Assembly (NCBI GenBank): GCA_903924955.1
Contig: CAIYDK010000552.1
Coordinates: forward strand, 1 to 46,031
Direction: 5' to 3'
DNA: 46,031 bases
DNA from: an uncultured beta proteobacterium
GTDB taxonomy: Bacteria; Pseudomonadota; Gammaproteobacteria; Burkholderiales; Burkholderiaceae_C
Shown: piece after piece, positions 10,679-20,118 of the stretch
How positions within the stretch are numbered: position 1 is the stretch's first letter
Layout of the letters: the number at the start of each line of letters is the position of its first letter
Program-made: the position numbers and the translations under genes
The notes under the pieces: model-generated
What the model was told of the DNA's origin: nothing
Seen by the model: only the letters and a program-made list of their open reading frames with translations
The model's database searches: none

Positions 10679-11008
10679 ATGGTCACCACCAAGAAAGTCG
10701 CCGCACCCAGCAGCGAGCCAGCAGCCAAACGCGTGACCAAAAAACCCGCGCAGGCCAAGCCTGTCAAGCTGCAACCCGTTGTGGCAAAGCCTGTCGCTGC
10801 CAAGGTTGCGGCCAAGGTTGCGACCAAAAAGAAGGCGCCCGCATTGAAGCCCGCCATGAGTGCGGCCCAGCGCAACAACTATGTGGAGGTTGCAGCCTTC
10901 TACATCGCCGAGCGCCGCGGTTTTGCCGCAGCCAACCCAGCCGACGACTGGGCTGCTGCCGAGGCTGAAATTGACCGCCTGATCGCCAGCGGCCATTTCA
11001 CCGGCTAG
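10679..11008 (+). CDS. Small protein with Lys/Ala-rich histone H1-like N terminus and DUF2934-like C terminus
   Basis: KPVAAKVAAKVATKKKAPALKP repeats, then YVEVAAFYIAERRGFAAANPADDWAAAEAEIDRLI; aaggag RBS. Confidence 0.75.
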   Translation: MVTTKKVAAPSSEPAAKRVTKKPAQAKPVKLQPVVAKPVAAKVAAKVATKKKAPALKPAMSAAQRNNYVEVAAFYIAERRGFAAANPADDWAAAEAEIDRLIASGHFTG

Positions 11009-11026
11009 AGCGCCTGCGAGCGCTCT
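11007..11026. terminator. Perfect 7-bp stem hairpin between convergent genes (possible bidirectional terminator, no U-tract)
   Basis: agagcgc-ctgcga-gcgctct at the stop of the DUF2934-like gene, just before the 3' end of the OYE gene. Confidence 0.4.
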
Positions 11027-11034
11027 GGCGGGCA

Positions 11035-12138
11035 TCAGACCAGAGTGCCCAGCGCTGCTGGCGAAAAGTCGGACAGTTCGGCATTGCGCCCATCACGCAC
11101 CTTGACCGCCCAGTCAGGGTCACTGATTAGTGCTCGGCCTACCGCAACCAGATCAAAATCACCCCGGTCAAAGCGGCGCAGCAGTTCGTCAAGCGATGCG
11201 GGCTTGGACGACTCGCCGCCAAACGCCGCAATGAACTCACCCGACAAACCGACCGAACCCACCGTGATGGTCGGGCGACCGGTCAGCTTCTTGGCCCAGC
11301 CCGCAAAGTTCAAATCCGAGCCATCAAACTCTGGCTCCCAGAAGCGCCGCTGCGAGCAGTGGAATATGTCAGCCCCCGCGTCGGCCAACGGTTGCAGCCA
11401 GGCTGCCATCTCGTCAGGGGTCTTGGCCATTTGCACGGCGTAGTCCTGCTGCTTCCATTGCGACAGACGAATGATGATGGGGTAGTCGGGGCCCACCTCG
11501 GCGCGCACGGCTTTGAGAATGTCCGCCGCAAAGTGCCCGCGCTGCACCAGGTCGCTACCACCGTAGCGGTCATCGCGCAGGTTCAAGCCGCTCCAGAAAA
11601 ACTGGTCAATCAAATAGCCATGGGCACCGTGCAGCTCGATGGAGTCAAAACCCAGCCGCTTGGCAGCACCGGCGGCGCGGGCAAAGGCGGCAATGGTGTC
11701 AGCGATTGCCTCGTCCGTCATGGGCTCGCAAAATTGCTTGCCGGGGGTGGAATAGCCGGAAGGCGAGTCCCACGGCTGTGGTGGCACCCAGTCGGTGCGG
11801 CGATTGCGCACGGCGCCTACGTGCCAAAGTTGCGGAGCCATCACGCCACCGGCGCCGTGCACGGTGTTGATCACGTTTTGCCAACCGGCCAATGCATCAT
11901 CGCCCCAGAAGCGGGGCACATTGGGGTCGTTGCTTGCGGCTGGGCGCTCGACAACGGTGCCCTCGGACACAATCAATCCGACTGCGGCGGCGGCGCGTTT
12001 GCGGTAATACTCGGCCACCGCCTCAGTGGGCACGCCACCCGGTGAGAACGAGCGTGTCATGGGTGCCATGACAATGCGGTTGGACAGCTTCAGGGTCTTG
12101 TGCGAAAAGGGCTGGAACAGGGGTGCGGCGTTGGACAT
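11035..12138 (-). CDS. NADH:flavin oxidoreductase, Old Yellow Enzyme family
   Basis: LFQPFSHKTLKLSNRIVMAPMTRSFSPGGVPTE; FDSIELHGAHGYLIDQFFWSGLNLRDDRYGG. Confidence 0.93.
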   Translation of the reverse strand: MSNAAPLFQPFSHKTLKLSNRIVMAPMTRSFSPGGVPTEAVAEYYRKRAAAAVGLIVSEGTVVERPAASNDPNVPRFWGDDALAGWQNVINTVHGAGGVMAPQLWHVGAVRNRRTDWVPPQPWDSPSGYSTPGKQFCEPMTDEAIADTIAAFARAAGAAKRLGFDSIELHGAHGYLIDQFFWSGLNLRDDRYGGSDLVQRGHFAADILKAVRAEVGPDYPIIIRLSQWKQQDYAVQMAKTPDEMAAWLQPLADAGADIFHCSQRRFWEPEFDGSDLNFAGWAKKLTGRPTITVGSVGLSGEFIAAFGGESSKPASLDELLRRFDRGDFDLVAVGRALISDPDWAVKVRDGRNAELSDFSPAALGTLV

Positions 12139-12153
12139 GTTTTTTCGGGAAAA

Positions 12154-14427
12154 ATGGTAAAAGCAAAGGATCAGTCTACGGCCAGACGCGCAATCGCCCG
12201 CTGCCAGGGTGTCGCCAAAGCGATTGCTATTATTTTAATAGCAGCTTACGCACACTCCACGGGGGCTACCACCCCATTCGATCAGATAAAAGGGGGCTAC
12301 CGGTCTTCTGACACGCTGATTCTGGACCGCAATGGCGAGCAGCTGCACCGCCTGCGAACCGACGCCACTGTCCGGCGAGGCCAGTGGGTGGCGCTAGCCG
12401 ATATCTCCCCCGCACTGCGCGCAGGCTTGGTGCTAAGCGAAGACAAGCGCTTTTACGAGCATAGCGGGGTAGATTGGCAGGCCGTGTCCAGCGCAGCGTG
12501 GGCCAACCTGTGGAACAGCAAAACGCGGGGGGCCTCCACCATCACCATGCAGTTGGCCGGACTGCTGGATGATGACCTCAAACGCGGATCGCGTGGGCGA
12601 AGCCTAACGCAGAAGTTGGGGCAAACCGTGTCCGCGCAACTGCTGGAGCGCAGCTGGCGCAAAGACCAGATTCTGGAGGCCTACCTGAACCTGGTGCCAT
12701 TCCGGGGTGAGTTGGTGGGCATTGACGCGATGAGCCAAACCCTGTTTGGCAAAGCCCCCAATGGGCTGGACATGCGCGAAGCCGCCGTGGCTACGGCTTT
12801 GGTGCGTGCACCCAATGCCACAGCGGCGCAGGTGGCGCAGCGGGCGTGCTCGGCGCTCAAAAGCCTGCAAGCCTCGGGTGCCGACTGCGAGGCACTTGGC
12901 CTGTTTGCCGAGGGTGCCCTGCAGCGGCGCGACTACGCGGCAAGTGTGGGCGTGGCTGCGCATGTGGCGCGCAGACTAGTGAGCGCTATGCCGTCCGTTT
13001 CAGCACCCATGAACCTTGGCGCACCACGTGCTCCCACAAGGGTCGGCACCGTCAAGACCACGTTACGCGCACCCTTGCAACGATTCGCCCTTCAGAGCTT
13101 GCAGCAACACCTGCGTGAGCTGACCGACCGCCATGTGGAAGATGGTGCGATTGTGGTGTTGGATAACACGTCCGGCGAGGTTCTGGCCTGGGTAGGCTCA
13201 TCAGGCGAGGGCATCAGCAACGCCGCGGATGTGGATGGCGTCACCGCCCTGCGCCAGCCCGGCTCCACACTCAAACCCTTTTTGTATGCGCAGGCCATTG
13301 CCCAGAAGCGCATCACTGCTGCATCGCTGCTGGAAGACTCGGGCACACAAATCCAGACCACCGGAGGCCTCTACATCCCGCAGAACTACGACCACCAGTT
13401 CAAGGGTTGGGTCTCGGCACGCACCGCGCTGGGCGCATCCCTCAACGTGCCCGCCGTGCGCACACTGGTCATGGTGTCACCGGACGCGTTTCACAAGCAA
13501 CTGGTCAGATTGGGCCTGCCGCTCAGGGAGAGTGGCGACTATTACGGCTACAGCCTTGCGCTGGGCAGCGCGGAAGTCTCACTGCTCAACCTGACCAACG
13601 CCTACCGTGCACTGGCCAACGGCGGGCGCGCCAGCGCCACGACGCTCGCGCTGGGCAGCAAGCCGACATGGCAGGCTGCACTGGACCCACGCGCAGCCTT
13701 CATCGTGGGCGACATCCTGAGCGACCCGCTTGCCCGCGCACGCACCTTTGGCCCCGACAGCATCCTGGGCACCCGCTTCTGGACCGCAGTCAAAACCGGA
13801 ACCAGCAAAGACATGCGCGACAACTGGGCCGTGGGCTGGTCACAGCGCTACACCGTGGGCGTATGGGTCGGCAACGCCAGCGGCGCACCCATGTGGGACG
13901 TAAGCGGCACCACGGGGGCTGCGCCCATTTGGGCGGCAGTGATGAATTACCTCCACACCGCTCAGAGCAGCTACGCGCCAAAGCCACCGGCTGGCGTGGT
14001 GCAAACAGTGGTGCAATTTGCAGCAACGCCATCCACTGCCACCAGCCCCATGCCAACCGAGGCGGCGCGCAAGGAGTGGTTTCTGCAAGGCACACAACAG
14101 TCGTCGTTTGCTATAAATTCAGGAGCTGTACACGCAACGTATTCGGGGGATAAGGCCCGAATCTCTGCCCCGACTTCCGGCACCATCATTGCGCTGGACC
14201 CCGACATACCGCCCAAAAATCAGCGCGTGACTTTTCTGGCCAACGGCCCCAACCTTCGCTGGCTGATGGATGGCAAAGTTTTTGCCAATGGTGCATCCGC
14301 CCAGTGGCCGCCCTGGCCCGGTCGACATGTGGTCCGCATTACGGATTCCAAGGGACAGGTGCTGGACGAGGTGCGAATTGAAGTACGCGGTGCGGGGCTT
14401 GCCGAAACAACTGATCGACGACGTTGA
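12154..14427 (+). CDS. pbpC: Penicillin-binding protein 1C
   Basis: Transglycosylase motif EDKRFYEHSGVDW and GASTITMQLAGLL; transpeptidase QPGSTLKPFLYAQ and KTGTSKDMRDNWAVGW; BiPBP_C tail (GTIIALDPDIPPKNQRV). Start at internal ATG 12154. Confidence 0.92.
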   Translation: MVKAKDQSTARRAIARCQGVAKAIAIILIAAYAHSTGATTPFDQIKGGYRSSDTLILDRNGEQLHRLRTDATVRRGQWVALADISPALRAGLVLSEDKRFYEHSGVDWQAVSSAAWANLWNSKTRGASTITMQLAGLLDDDLKRGSRGRSLTQKLGQTVSAQLLERSWRKDQILEAYLNLVPFRGELVGIDAMSQTLFGKAPNGLDMREAAVATALVRAPNATAAQVAQRACSALKSLQASGADCEALGLFAEGALQRRDYAASVGVAAHVARRLVSAMPSVSAPMNLGAPRAPTRVGTVKTTLRAPLQRFALQSLQQHLRELTDRHVEDGAIVVLDNTSGEVLAWVGSSGEGISNAADVDGVTALRQPGSTLKPFLYAQAIAQKRITAASLLEDSGTQIQTTGGLYIPQNYDHQFKGWVSARTALGASLNVPAVRTLVMVSPDAFHKQLVRLGLPLRESGDYYGYSLALGSAEVSLLNLTNAYRALANGGRASATTLALGSKPTWQAALDPRAAFIVGDILSDPLARARTFGPDSILGTRFWTAVKTGTSKDMRDNWAVGWSQRYTVGVWVGNASGAPMWDVSGTTGAAPIWAAVMNYLHTAQSSYAPKPPAGVVQTVVQFAATPSTATSPMPTEAARKEWFLQGTQQSSFAINSGAVHATYSGDKARISAPTSGTIIALDPDIPPKNQRVTFLANGPNLRWLMDGKVFANGASAQWPPWPGRHVVRITDSKGQVLDEVRIEVRGAGLAETTDRRR
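12225..12270 (+). repeat. Short dispersed palindromic repeat, copy A (inside pbpC TM region)
   Basis: tgctattattttaatagcagcttacgcacactccacgggggctacc. Confidence 0.65.
14109..14158 (+). repeat. Short dispersed repeat, copy B (inside pbpC linker)
   Basis: tgctataaattcaggagctgtacacgcaacgtattcgggggataaggccc. Confidence 0.6.
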
Positions 14428-14459
14428 CAACGCATCTTTGCCTTGCCGGGCTCCGCGCT

Positions 14460-15848
14460 TCAGCAGCGCTGCGCTGGCAAAGTGGTGGCAACTTCAAACT
14501 CAACGCGGTTGCGACCATTTTCCTTGGCGCGGTAAAGGGCGTCATCGGCAAGTCGTAACAGGGTGTCGACATCTGCGCCGTTGTTCGGGAACGCTGATAT
14601 TCCAGCGGACAAAGTCGTCTGAATATTAAAAGCACCGTGCTTGATGGATGTAGTGCTCAGCGTGCTCTGCCACGCCTTGGCACGGGCCAGCGCGTTCTCG
14701 ATTGTCATGTTGGGCAGTGCAACCAGAAATTCTTCACCGCCATAGCGGCAAATAATGTCGCCCTCACGGGCGCCGTGCAACAGGATGGACGCCATGGCTT
14801 TGAGGACAGCGTCTCCGGTAGGGTGGCCGTAGGTGTCGTTGACGCGTTTGAAATGGTCCAGATCCACCATGACCAAGGCCATCGGATAGCCAACACGCTT
14901 GGCGCGAGACAATTCCCTGGGCAGGGTTTCTTCCAGGTAACGGCGGTTGTGCAACCCGGTCAACGGATCACGCAGCGTCTGCTCGGTCAGCATGGCATGC
15001 AAGGCCACGTTTTCCTGCAACTGCTCTTGCAACTGCTGGTTGGTGTCTTCCAATTTTTTTTGGTACTGCTTTCGCTCGTGCACATCACGCATGATTCCGT
15101 TGAAGGCGACGATTGCGCCAGATGCGTCATAGATAGGATTCGAATTGATCTCCACCCAAAATGGATCGCCGGACTTGCGGATGTGGGGTACTTCAAATCG
15201 CAGGGAGGCGTTGGTCACTCCGGCTGCCTCGTTCGCCTTGCGTATTCTCATCATGTTGGCAACGATCTCGCGGCCTTCGGGCGTAAAGAACTCCATGACG
15301 GATCGGCCCATGATCTCGTCGCGGGAAAACCCCGTACTCTCAGTGTAGGCACCGTTCACAAAGGTAAAGCACATCCGGTTATCGAGTCGCCAGACAGTAT
15401 CGGCCGTGTTCTCAGCGAGAAAACGGTATTGCTCTTCGCTTGCCTGCAACGCCATCTCTGCTTTTTTCCGCTCGGTGATGTTCTCTGCAAAAACGGCAAC
15501 GCGCCGCACTATGCCGTCAGGGTCGAAGGCCGGAACAAGACTGTGCCGGAAATACATGCCATTGCGCTCATCTTCCAGGACCACCGGCTTGCGTTGCAAC
15601 GCGGCCTTGCGCGAGATAGCGCGCCGCCCGGCAGCCGTCGCCTCGTCAAACAGCGAGTACACATCGGTGCCAATCAGCCGATCCATTTCAATGCCGAAGT
15701 GGGTTGCCGACTGAATATTTGCGCACACGATCTTGCCTTCCAGGTCGATGAGCAAGGATACGCCCGGCGTTGCGTCGACGAGCGCCTGCAACTCAACCTC
15801 GGTTGCCCTAGGCGGCGCCGGCTGGCTATCCACGGGGGGCCTTGACAT
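14460..15848 (-). CDS. Diguanylate cyclase with tandem PAS domains (soluble)
   Basis: Three PAS-like segments, then LRDPLTGLHNRRYLEE and RYGGEEFLVAL with REGD I-site; start taken at internal ATG (MSRPPVDSQPAPP). Confidence 0.92.
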   Translation of the reverse strand: MSRPPVDSQPAPPRATEVELQALVDATPGVSLLIDLEGKIVCANIQSATHFGIEMDRLIGTDVYSLFDEATAAGRRAISRKAALQRKPVVLEDERNGMYFRHSLVPAFDPDGIVRRVAVFAENITERKKAEMALQASEEQYRFLAENTADTVWRLDNRMCFTFVNGAYTESTGFSRDEIMGRSVMEFFTPEGREIVANMMRIRKANEAAGVTNASLRFEVPHIRKSGDPFWVEINSNPIYDASGAIVAFNGIMRDVHERKQYQKKLEDTNQQLQEQLQENVALHAMLTEQTLRDPLTGLHNRRYLEETLPRELSRAKRVGYPMALVMVDLDHFKRVNDTYGHPTGDAVLKAMASILLHGAREGDIICRYGGEEFLVALPNMTIENALARAKAWQSTLSTTSIKHGAFNIQTTLSAGISAFPNNGADVDTLLRLADDALYRAKENGRNRVEFEVATTLPAQRC

Positions 15849-16018
15849 GGCTGACGGACGGGTGTGACATGATTGCTCCAATATTCTTATTAGGGGGCTA
15901 TCGTAAGGCGCAAACCAGTCTGATGGCGACAGTTTGCATGGCAAAAGGAAGAATCACGCCAGTGTCCCAACTCCGAAAGTTCAATCTACAAAATGGGCCA
16001 TTGGGTCATTGGCACCGT

Positions 16019-16639
16019 TCACGGAGCCATGTAGCGCCCGACGCGGTGGTTGGTGGCCAGTGTTTGATTGAGCACCACCGCCCCCAGCACCGACAGCGCT
16101 GTGTGTTGCCAATCCACCACCGCAAACGAGCACAGCACAATAGTGCAATCCAGTGCCATCTGGATTCTTCCGGCCCTCCAGCCAAAACGCTCCTGCAAAT
16201 ACAACACCAGCACGTTAAAGCCTCCAAGGCTGGCGCGGTGACGAAACAAAATCAGCATGCCTGCGCCCATCAGCAGACCGCCCACAACAGACGTAAAAAC
16301 CGGATTCAGCAACTCAAACCGCACCAGCTTCGGAACCACATTGGTCAATAGCGCCAGCAAGACCACAGCAGTGAAAGTCTTGAGGGTAAACACCCGTCCC
16401 ATGCGCTTCCAGGCCAGCCCGTAGAACGGCAGATTAAGCAAAAAAATCAGTACTCCAAAGTTCCAGCCCGTGGCGTAGTGCAGCAAGAAGGCTATACCCA
16501 CCGTGCCCCCCGTCAGCAAGCCGTTGTGGCCAAACATGACGACGCCCATGGCAACAAACAGGGTGCCTGTAAGCAGCGCCTGAATGTCTTCATAAACCCG
16601 GTGTCGGGGTGAGTGGGGTGGGTTTGGCATATCGTGCAT
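16019..16639 (-). CDS. YitT family (DUF161) membrane protein
   Basis: ALLTGTLFVAMGVVMFGHNGLLTGGTVGIAFLLHYATGWNFGVLIFLLNLPFYGLAW. Confidence 0.85.
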   Translation of the reverse strand: MHDMPNPPHSPRHRVYEDIQALLTGTLFVAMGVVMFGHNGLLTGGTVGIAFLLHYATGWNFGVLIFLLNLPFYGLAWKRMGRVFTLKTFTAVVLLALLTNVVPKLVRFELLNPVFTSVVGGLLMGAGMLILFRHRASLGGFNVLVLYLQERFGWRAGRIQMALDCTIVLCSFAVVDWQHTALSVLGAVVLNQTLATNHRVGRYMAP

Positions 16640-16705
16640 CAGTGCCCACTGACTGCAGGCGAAGCAGATGATAACGGGATGCCGTGCGCCGTGCGGGCGT
16701 TGCGC

Positions 16706-18010
16706 TCAACCCTCCGCAAGTTGCTGTGCCACTTCGCGCATGTCGGGTCGTGCGGCCGGTGTCGCAACCAGACACTCCCCGGCCAATGCGCTGAGCTTTT
16801 TCAGTGCGACAGCATCTCCCACCAGCGGTTGTGCACGAGAAACCAGTTCGTCCAGCAAAACACCGAAGGCGCGCACTTCCAGTGCCTGCAAGGTGCCACT
16901 CTGCGCAGGCTGTCCCATGGGTAACGCAGTAGCCGCCCCGAAATCACTCAACACGGCCTGCCCGCTGGCCGGATTCCACAAAATATTATGGGCATAGAGG
17001 TCACCATGCATCACGCCCTGCTGGTGCAAATGGGCCACAGCGTGGGCAATGCAGTGCACGAGGCGCTGCAGCTTGGGCAATGGAATGCGTAAGTTCGCCG
17101 GGTATACATCGCGGGTGCAACTGTCCAGACTGGGCGGTCCGGCCAGGTTGACGTAGCTGCGCGAAATCAGAGGAAACAGCAAACCGCGAGTTCCTTTTGG
17201 ATGCCCAACCAATTCAGCACGGGGCGTGCTCAGCGCGGGGTGCTGCCCGGCGGCCAGGCAAGCAGCCTGCTCGTGCTCGGGCAAACCATCACTGGTCACC
17301 GCACCCTTGAACAGTTTAAGTGCGCCCATCTCCTCGCTGCCGTGGGAGTGCACTTTGTAAATATGACCGGAAGCGCCCTCGCCCAGTAGCCCATCCACCC
17401 GCAATTGTTGCCAGTGCACGCCGGGGAGTACGACGGTTGCAGGCCGACTCCAGCCCAGTGGGTTACCGGCAAGCGCAAGCCAAGCCAGACTGGGGAGCTC
17501 GCTCAACCAACCGGGTATATGTGCCAACTGGTTGGCTGCCAGGCGTATCAACTCCAGTTGCGGTGCATGGGCCAGCTCAGACGGAAGTTCCGCCAACTGG
17601 TTGCCCGCGAGCATCAGCTTTTGCAACGCGGGGCGTCGGCCCAGCTCTTTGGGCAACGTGGTGATCGCGTTGTCGGTCAGAATCAGCCAGCGCAATGCAG
17701 GCGGCAACGCGGTGCCCGGTACATCTTCAATTTGGCATGCTTTGAAGCCCACAACCTGCAAGGCCGCACATTCGCCCAGCACTTCCGGCAACTGAACGAA
17801 GGGGTTATCCGAACAAAAAATCACTTTCAATCGGTGCAGTCTTGGCAAATCTCGCGGCAGACAGCTGAGCTGATTCCCGGAAAGATTAAGTACCTCCAGC
17901 GTGTCCGCCAGGTCAAAAACTTCTGGCGGTAGCGTGCTCAGGCCGCAGGACAGGTCCAGGCGCCGTGTTCCGGCCAATGCGCCGCTGCGCAGTTGCTCAA
18001 GGGTGTGCAT
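16706..18010 (-). CDS. Leucine-rich-repeat protein with C-terminal Ser/Thr protein kinase domain
   Basis: About 6-7 LRRs (LEVLNLSGNQLSCLP, LRWLILTDNAITTLP, LQKLMLAGNQLAELP) and kinase motifs GEGASG, ALKLF, MHGDLYAHNILWN, SDFGAA. Confidence 0.92.
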   Translation of the reverse strand: MHTLEQLRSGALAGTRRLDLSCGLSTLPPEVFDLADTLEVLNLSGNQLSCLPRDLPRLHRLKVIFCSDNPFVQLPEVLGECAALQVVGFKACQIEDVPGTALPPALRWLILTDNAITTLPKELGRRPALQKLMLAGNQLAELPSELAHAPQLELIRLAANQLAHIPGWLSELPSLAWLALAGNPLGWSRPATVVLPGVHWQQLRVDGLLGEGASGHIYKVHSHGSEEMGALKLFKGAVTSDGLPEHEQAACLAAGQHPALSTPRAELVGHPKGTRGLLFPLISRSYVNLAGPPSLDSCTRDVYPANLRIPLPKLQRLVHCIAHAVAHLHQQGVMHGDLYAHNILWNPASGQAVLSDFGAATALPMGQPAQSGTLQALEVRAFGVLLDELVSRAQPLVGDAVALKKLSALAGECLVATPAARPDMREVAQQLAEG

Positions 18011-18063
18011 ATTTCATGGGCGCCAGCAGTCCAATCCATCGATAGATTTTTGGTGCGAACACC

Positions 18064-19032
18064 TTAAAGATCCAGCACCAGCAGCGGTGACATGGCGCGC
18101 GAACAGCATGGCGTGAACTGGTCATTGGCCGCAGCTTCTTCGGGGGTCAGGTACTGGTCCTTGTGATCAGGAATCCCTTCCAAAACACGGGTCAGACACG
18201 TTCCGCACACGCCCTGCTCGCAGGCGGTTTGCACGTCAACACCGGCTGCCGACAGCGTCTGAGTCACCGTCTGGCCACTGGGCACCGTGATCACGCGACC
18301 TGAACGCGCCAGCTTGACTTGAAAGCTGGCATCGCTTGCTGACACGGTTACCTCGGCACCGAAGGACTCGTAGTGCAGCTGGCTTTGCGGCCACTGCTGC
18401 GCGCTGGCTGCGGCCAGAACGGCATCCATAAAGCCTTTTGGCCCGCAGACATACACATGCACGTCAACACCGGCTGGCCGAAACAGCGCAGCAAGATCCA
18501 GCTTCTGGCTGGCATCACCATCGTCAAAATGAAACCGCACCCGAGGCGCAAAGGCGGAGGCACTGATTTGATCAAAAAAAGCAGCGCGCGCCCGTGAGCG
18601 GCTGCTGTAATGCATCTCAAATTCTGCACCGGTCGCGGTGAGTCGCTCGGCCATGCTCAGGATGGGCGTCACACCAATACCACCGGCGAGCAACAGGCTG
18701 CGGCTGCCCTTGGGCGCCAGGGCAAAGTGGTTTTTGGGAGCGCTGATTTGCAATAGCTGACCTTCTTGCACCTGCTCGTGCATGGCCTGCGAGCCGCCGC
18801 GTGAAGCAGGGTCGCGCAGCACAGCAATCAGGTAGCGGTGGGTCTCTGCCGGGTCATTGCACAGCGAGTACTGCCGTGTGAGGCCATTGGGCAAAAGCAC
18901 ATCCACATGCGAGCCCGCCGAGAATGCCGGCAAAGCGCCGCCGTCCGATCTCACCACTTCAAAGGACCTGATATCGATTGCTTCCATCGCTATGCGCGCC
19001 ACCCGAACCAGCAGAGTTGCACCTGAAGTCAT
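18064..19032 (-). CDS. vanB: PDR/VanB family ferredoxin-type oxidoreductase (vanillate O-demethylase reductase-like)
   Basis: RQYSLCND FMN/FAD region, LLAGGIGVTPILSM, C-terminal 2Fe-2S CEQGVCGTCLTRVLEG; adjacent to vanA-like gene. Confidence 0.85.
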   Translation of the reverse strand: MTSGATLLVRVARIAMEAIDIRSFEVVRSDGGALPAFSAGSHVDVLLPNGLTRQYSLCNDPAETHRYLIAVLRDPASRGGSQAMHEQVQEGQLLQISAPKNHFALAPKGSRSLLLAGGIGVTPILSMAERLTATGAEFEMHYSSRSRARAAFFDQISASAFAPRVRFHFDDGDASQKLDLAALFRPAGVDVHVYVCGPKGFMDAVLAAASAQQWPQSQLHYESFGAEVTVSASDASFQVKLARSGRVITVPSGQTVTQTLSAAGVDVQTACEQGVCGTCLTRVLEGIPDHKDQYLTPEEAAANDQFTPCCSRAMSPLLVLDL

Positions 19033-19041
19033 GGCTAAACC

Positions 19042-20118
19042 TCAATGGCTGTTGTCTGTGGCGGGGGTCGCGTGCTCTGCAGCGCTTGGCGACGGCTGTT
19101 CCTGCGCAATCAGACGGTCCAGTATCTTGCGCGACTGAATGCCACCGGCATCGATGTTGAGCATCAACAATGCACGCCCGGGGTGCATCAACAGGTTTTT
19201 TTGCTGCAACTCCAGCATCTGCAGGTCTTCACTGAAAATTTTTCCCTGCCCTTCGCGGATCGTGGCGGTCAGTGCCTTGTCGCCCGGGTTGAACTTGCGC
19301 GCCATGCCCCAGAAGTAGTGGATCGAGGTTTCTGTTTCCGGGGTAATGAAATCAACCACCACGCTATAAGCCTTGTGCTGGGGCGGGGCGTCGTATCCAC
19401 CGTTGCCGGCGTGTGCCACACCGACTTCAATCATCACGTTACTGGGCGGGGTAAAGCGGCAGATTTGCCAGCGGTCCACCAGTACATCGTCCGCCAGGTT
19501 GTTGCCCCGCAGTGCGAGCTTCCAGAACGGGGGTGGCAGGATGTTGTTCATGAAGCGGCTGGTGACCACCACGTCACCATCAACCGTGGTTTTGCACGGG
19601 GTTTCGTCAATTTCCTTTTGCCCAATGCTCGCGGCGTGCACATAGGTTTCGTGCGTCAGGTCCATCAGGTTGTCGATCATCAGGCGGTAGTCGCACTGAA
19701 TATGGAACAGGCCACCTCCGTAAGCCCACTCCGGGTTGTCGTGCCACTCCATGTGCGGGATGCTGGCTGGGTCAGCCTGCACGGCGTCACCCGGCCAGAC
19801 CCAGACAAAGCCATAACGCTCAACCACAGGGAAGCTCTTGACAGCCGGGAAGCCGCGTACACGCTGGCCAGGCATGGAAACCGCTTTCCCGTCGCAACCC
19901 ATCGCCAGACCATGGTAGCCACAGACCAGTTTGCCCTCTGACACGAAGCCCAGGGAGAGCGGCGCGCCCCGGTGCGGGCAGAAATTCTCTACCGCTGCCA
20001 CACGATTTTCGTCGCCACGGTAAAAGGCGATGTTCTCGCCACAGATGGTGCGCCCCAAGGGCTTTTCATCCATCTCATTCGGGGTACAGGCAACATACCA
20101 GGCGTTTTTTGGAAACAT
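19042..20118 (-). CDS. vanA: Rieske oxygenase, vanillate O-demethylase oxygenase subunit-like
   Basis: MFPKNAWYVACTPNEMDEKPLGRTICGENIAFYRG, Rieske CPHRGAPLSLG..CGYHGLAMGCDG; start at internal ATG 20118. Confidence 0.87.
   Translation of the reverse strand: MFPKNAWYVACTPNEMDEKPLGRTICGENIAFYRGDENRVAAVENFCPHRGAPLSLGFVSEGKLVCGYHGLAMGCDGKAVSMPGQRVRGFPAVKSFPVVERYGFVWVWPGDAVQADPASIPHMEWHDNPEWAYGGGLFHIQCDYRLMIDNLMDLTHETYVHAASIGQKEIDETPCKTTVDGDVVVTSRFMNNILPPPFWKLALRGNNLADDVLVDRWQICRFTPPSNVMIEVGVAHAGNGGYDAPPQHKAYSVVVDFITPETETSIHYFWGMARKFNPGDKALTATIREGQGKIFSEDLQMLELQQKNLLMHPGRALLMLNIDAGGIQSRKILDRLIAQEQPSPSAAEHATPATDNSH

Noticed and set aside
13908-13925. accacgggggctgcgccc in pbpC resembling the repeat motif
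   Set aside because: Only the cgggggct core matches, and it encodes a conserved TTGAAPIWAAVM transpeptidase segment; likely chance.
15877-15905. Possible additional repeat copy (tgctccaatattcttattagggggctatcg) upstream of the tandem-PAS cyclase
   Set aside because: Has agggggctatcg but lacks the gctat..atagc palindrome and spacer; too weak to count.
15842-16351. 169-aa plus-strand ORF spanning the DGC/YitT intergenic region
   Set aside because: Largely antisense to yitT; no recognisable domain or clear RBS.
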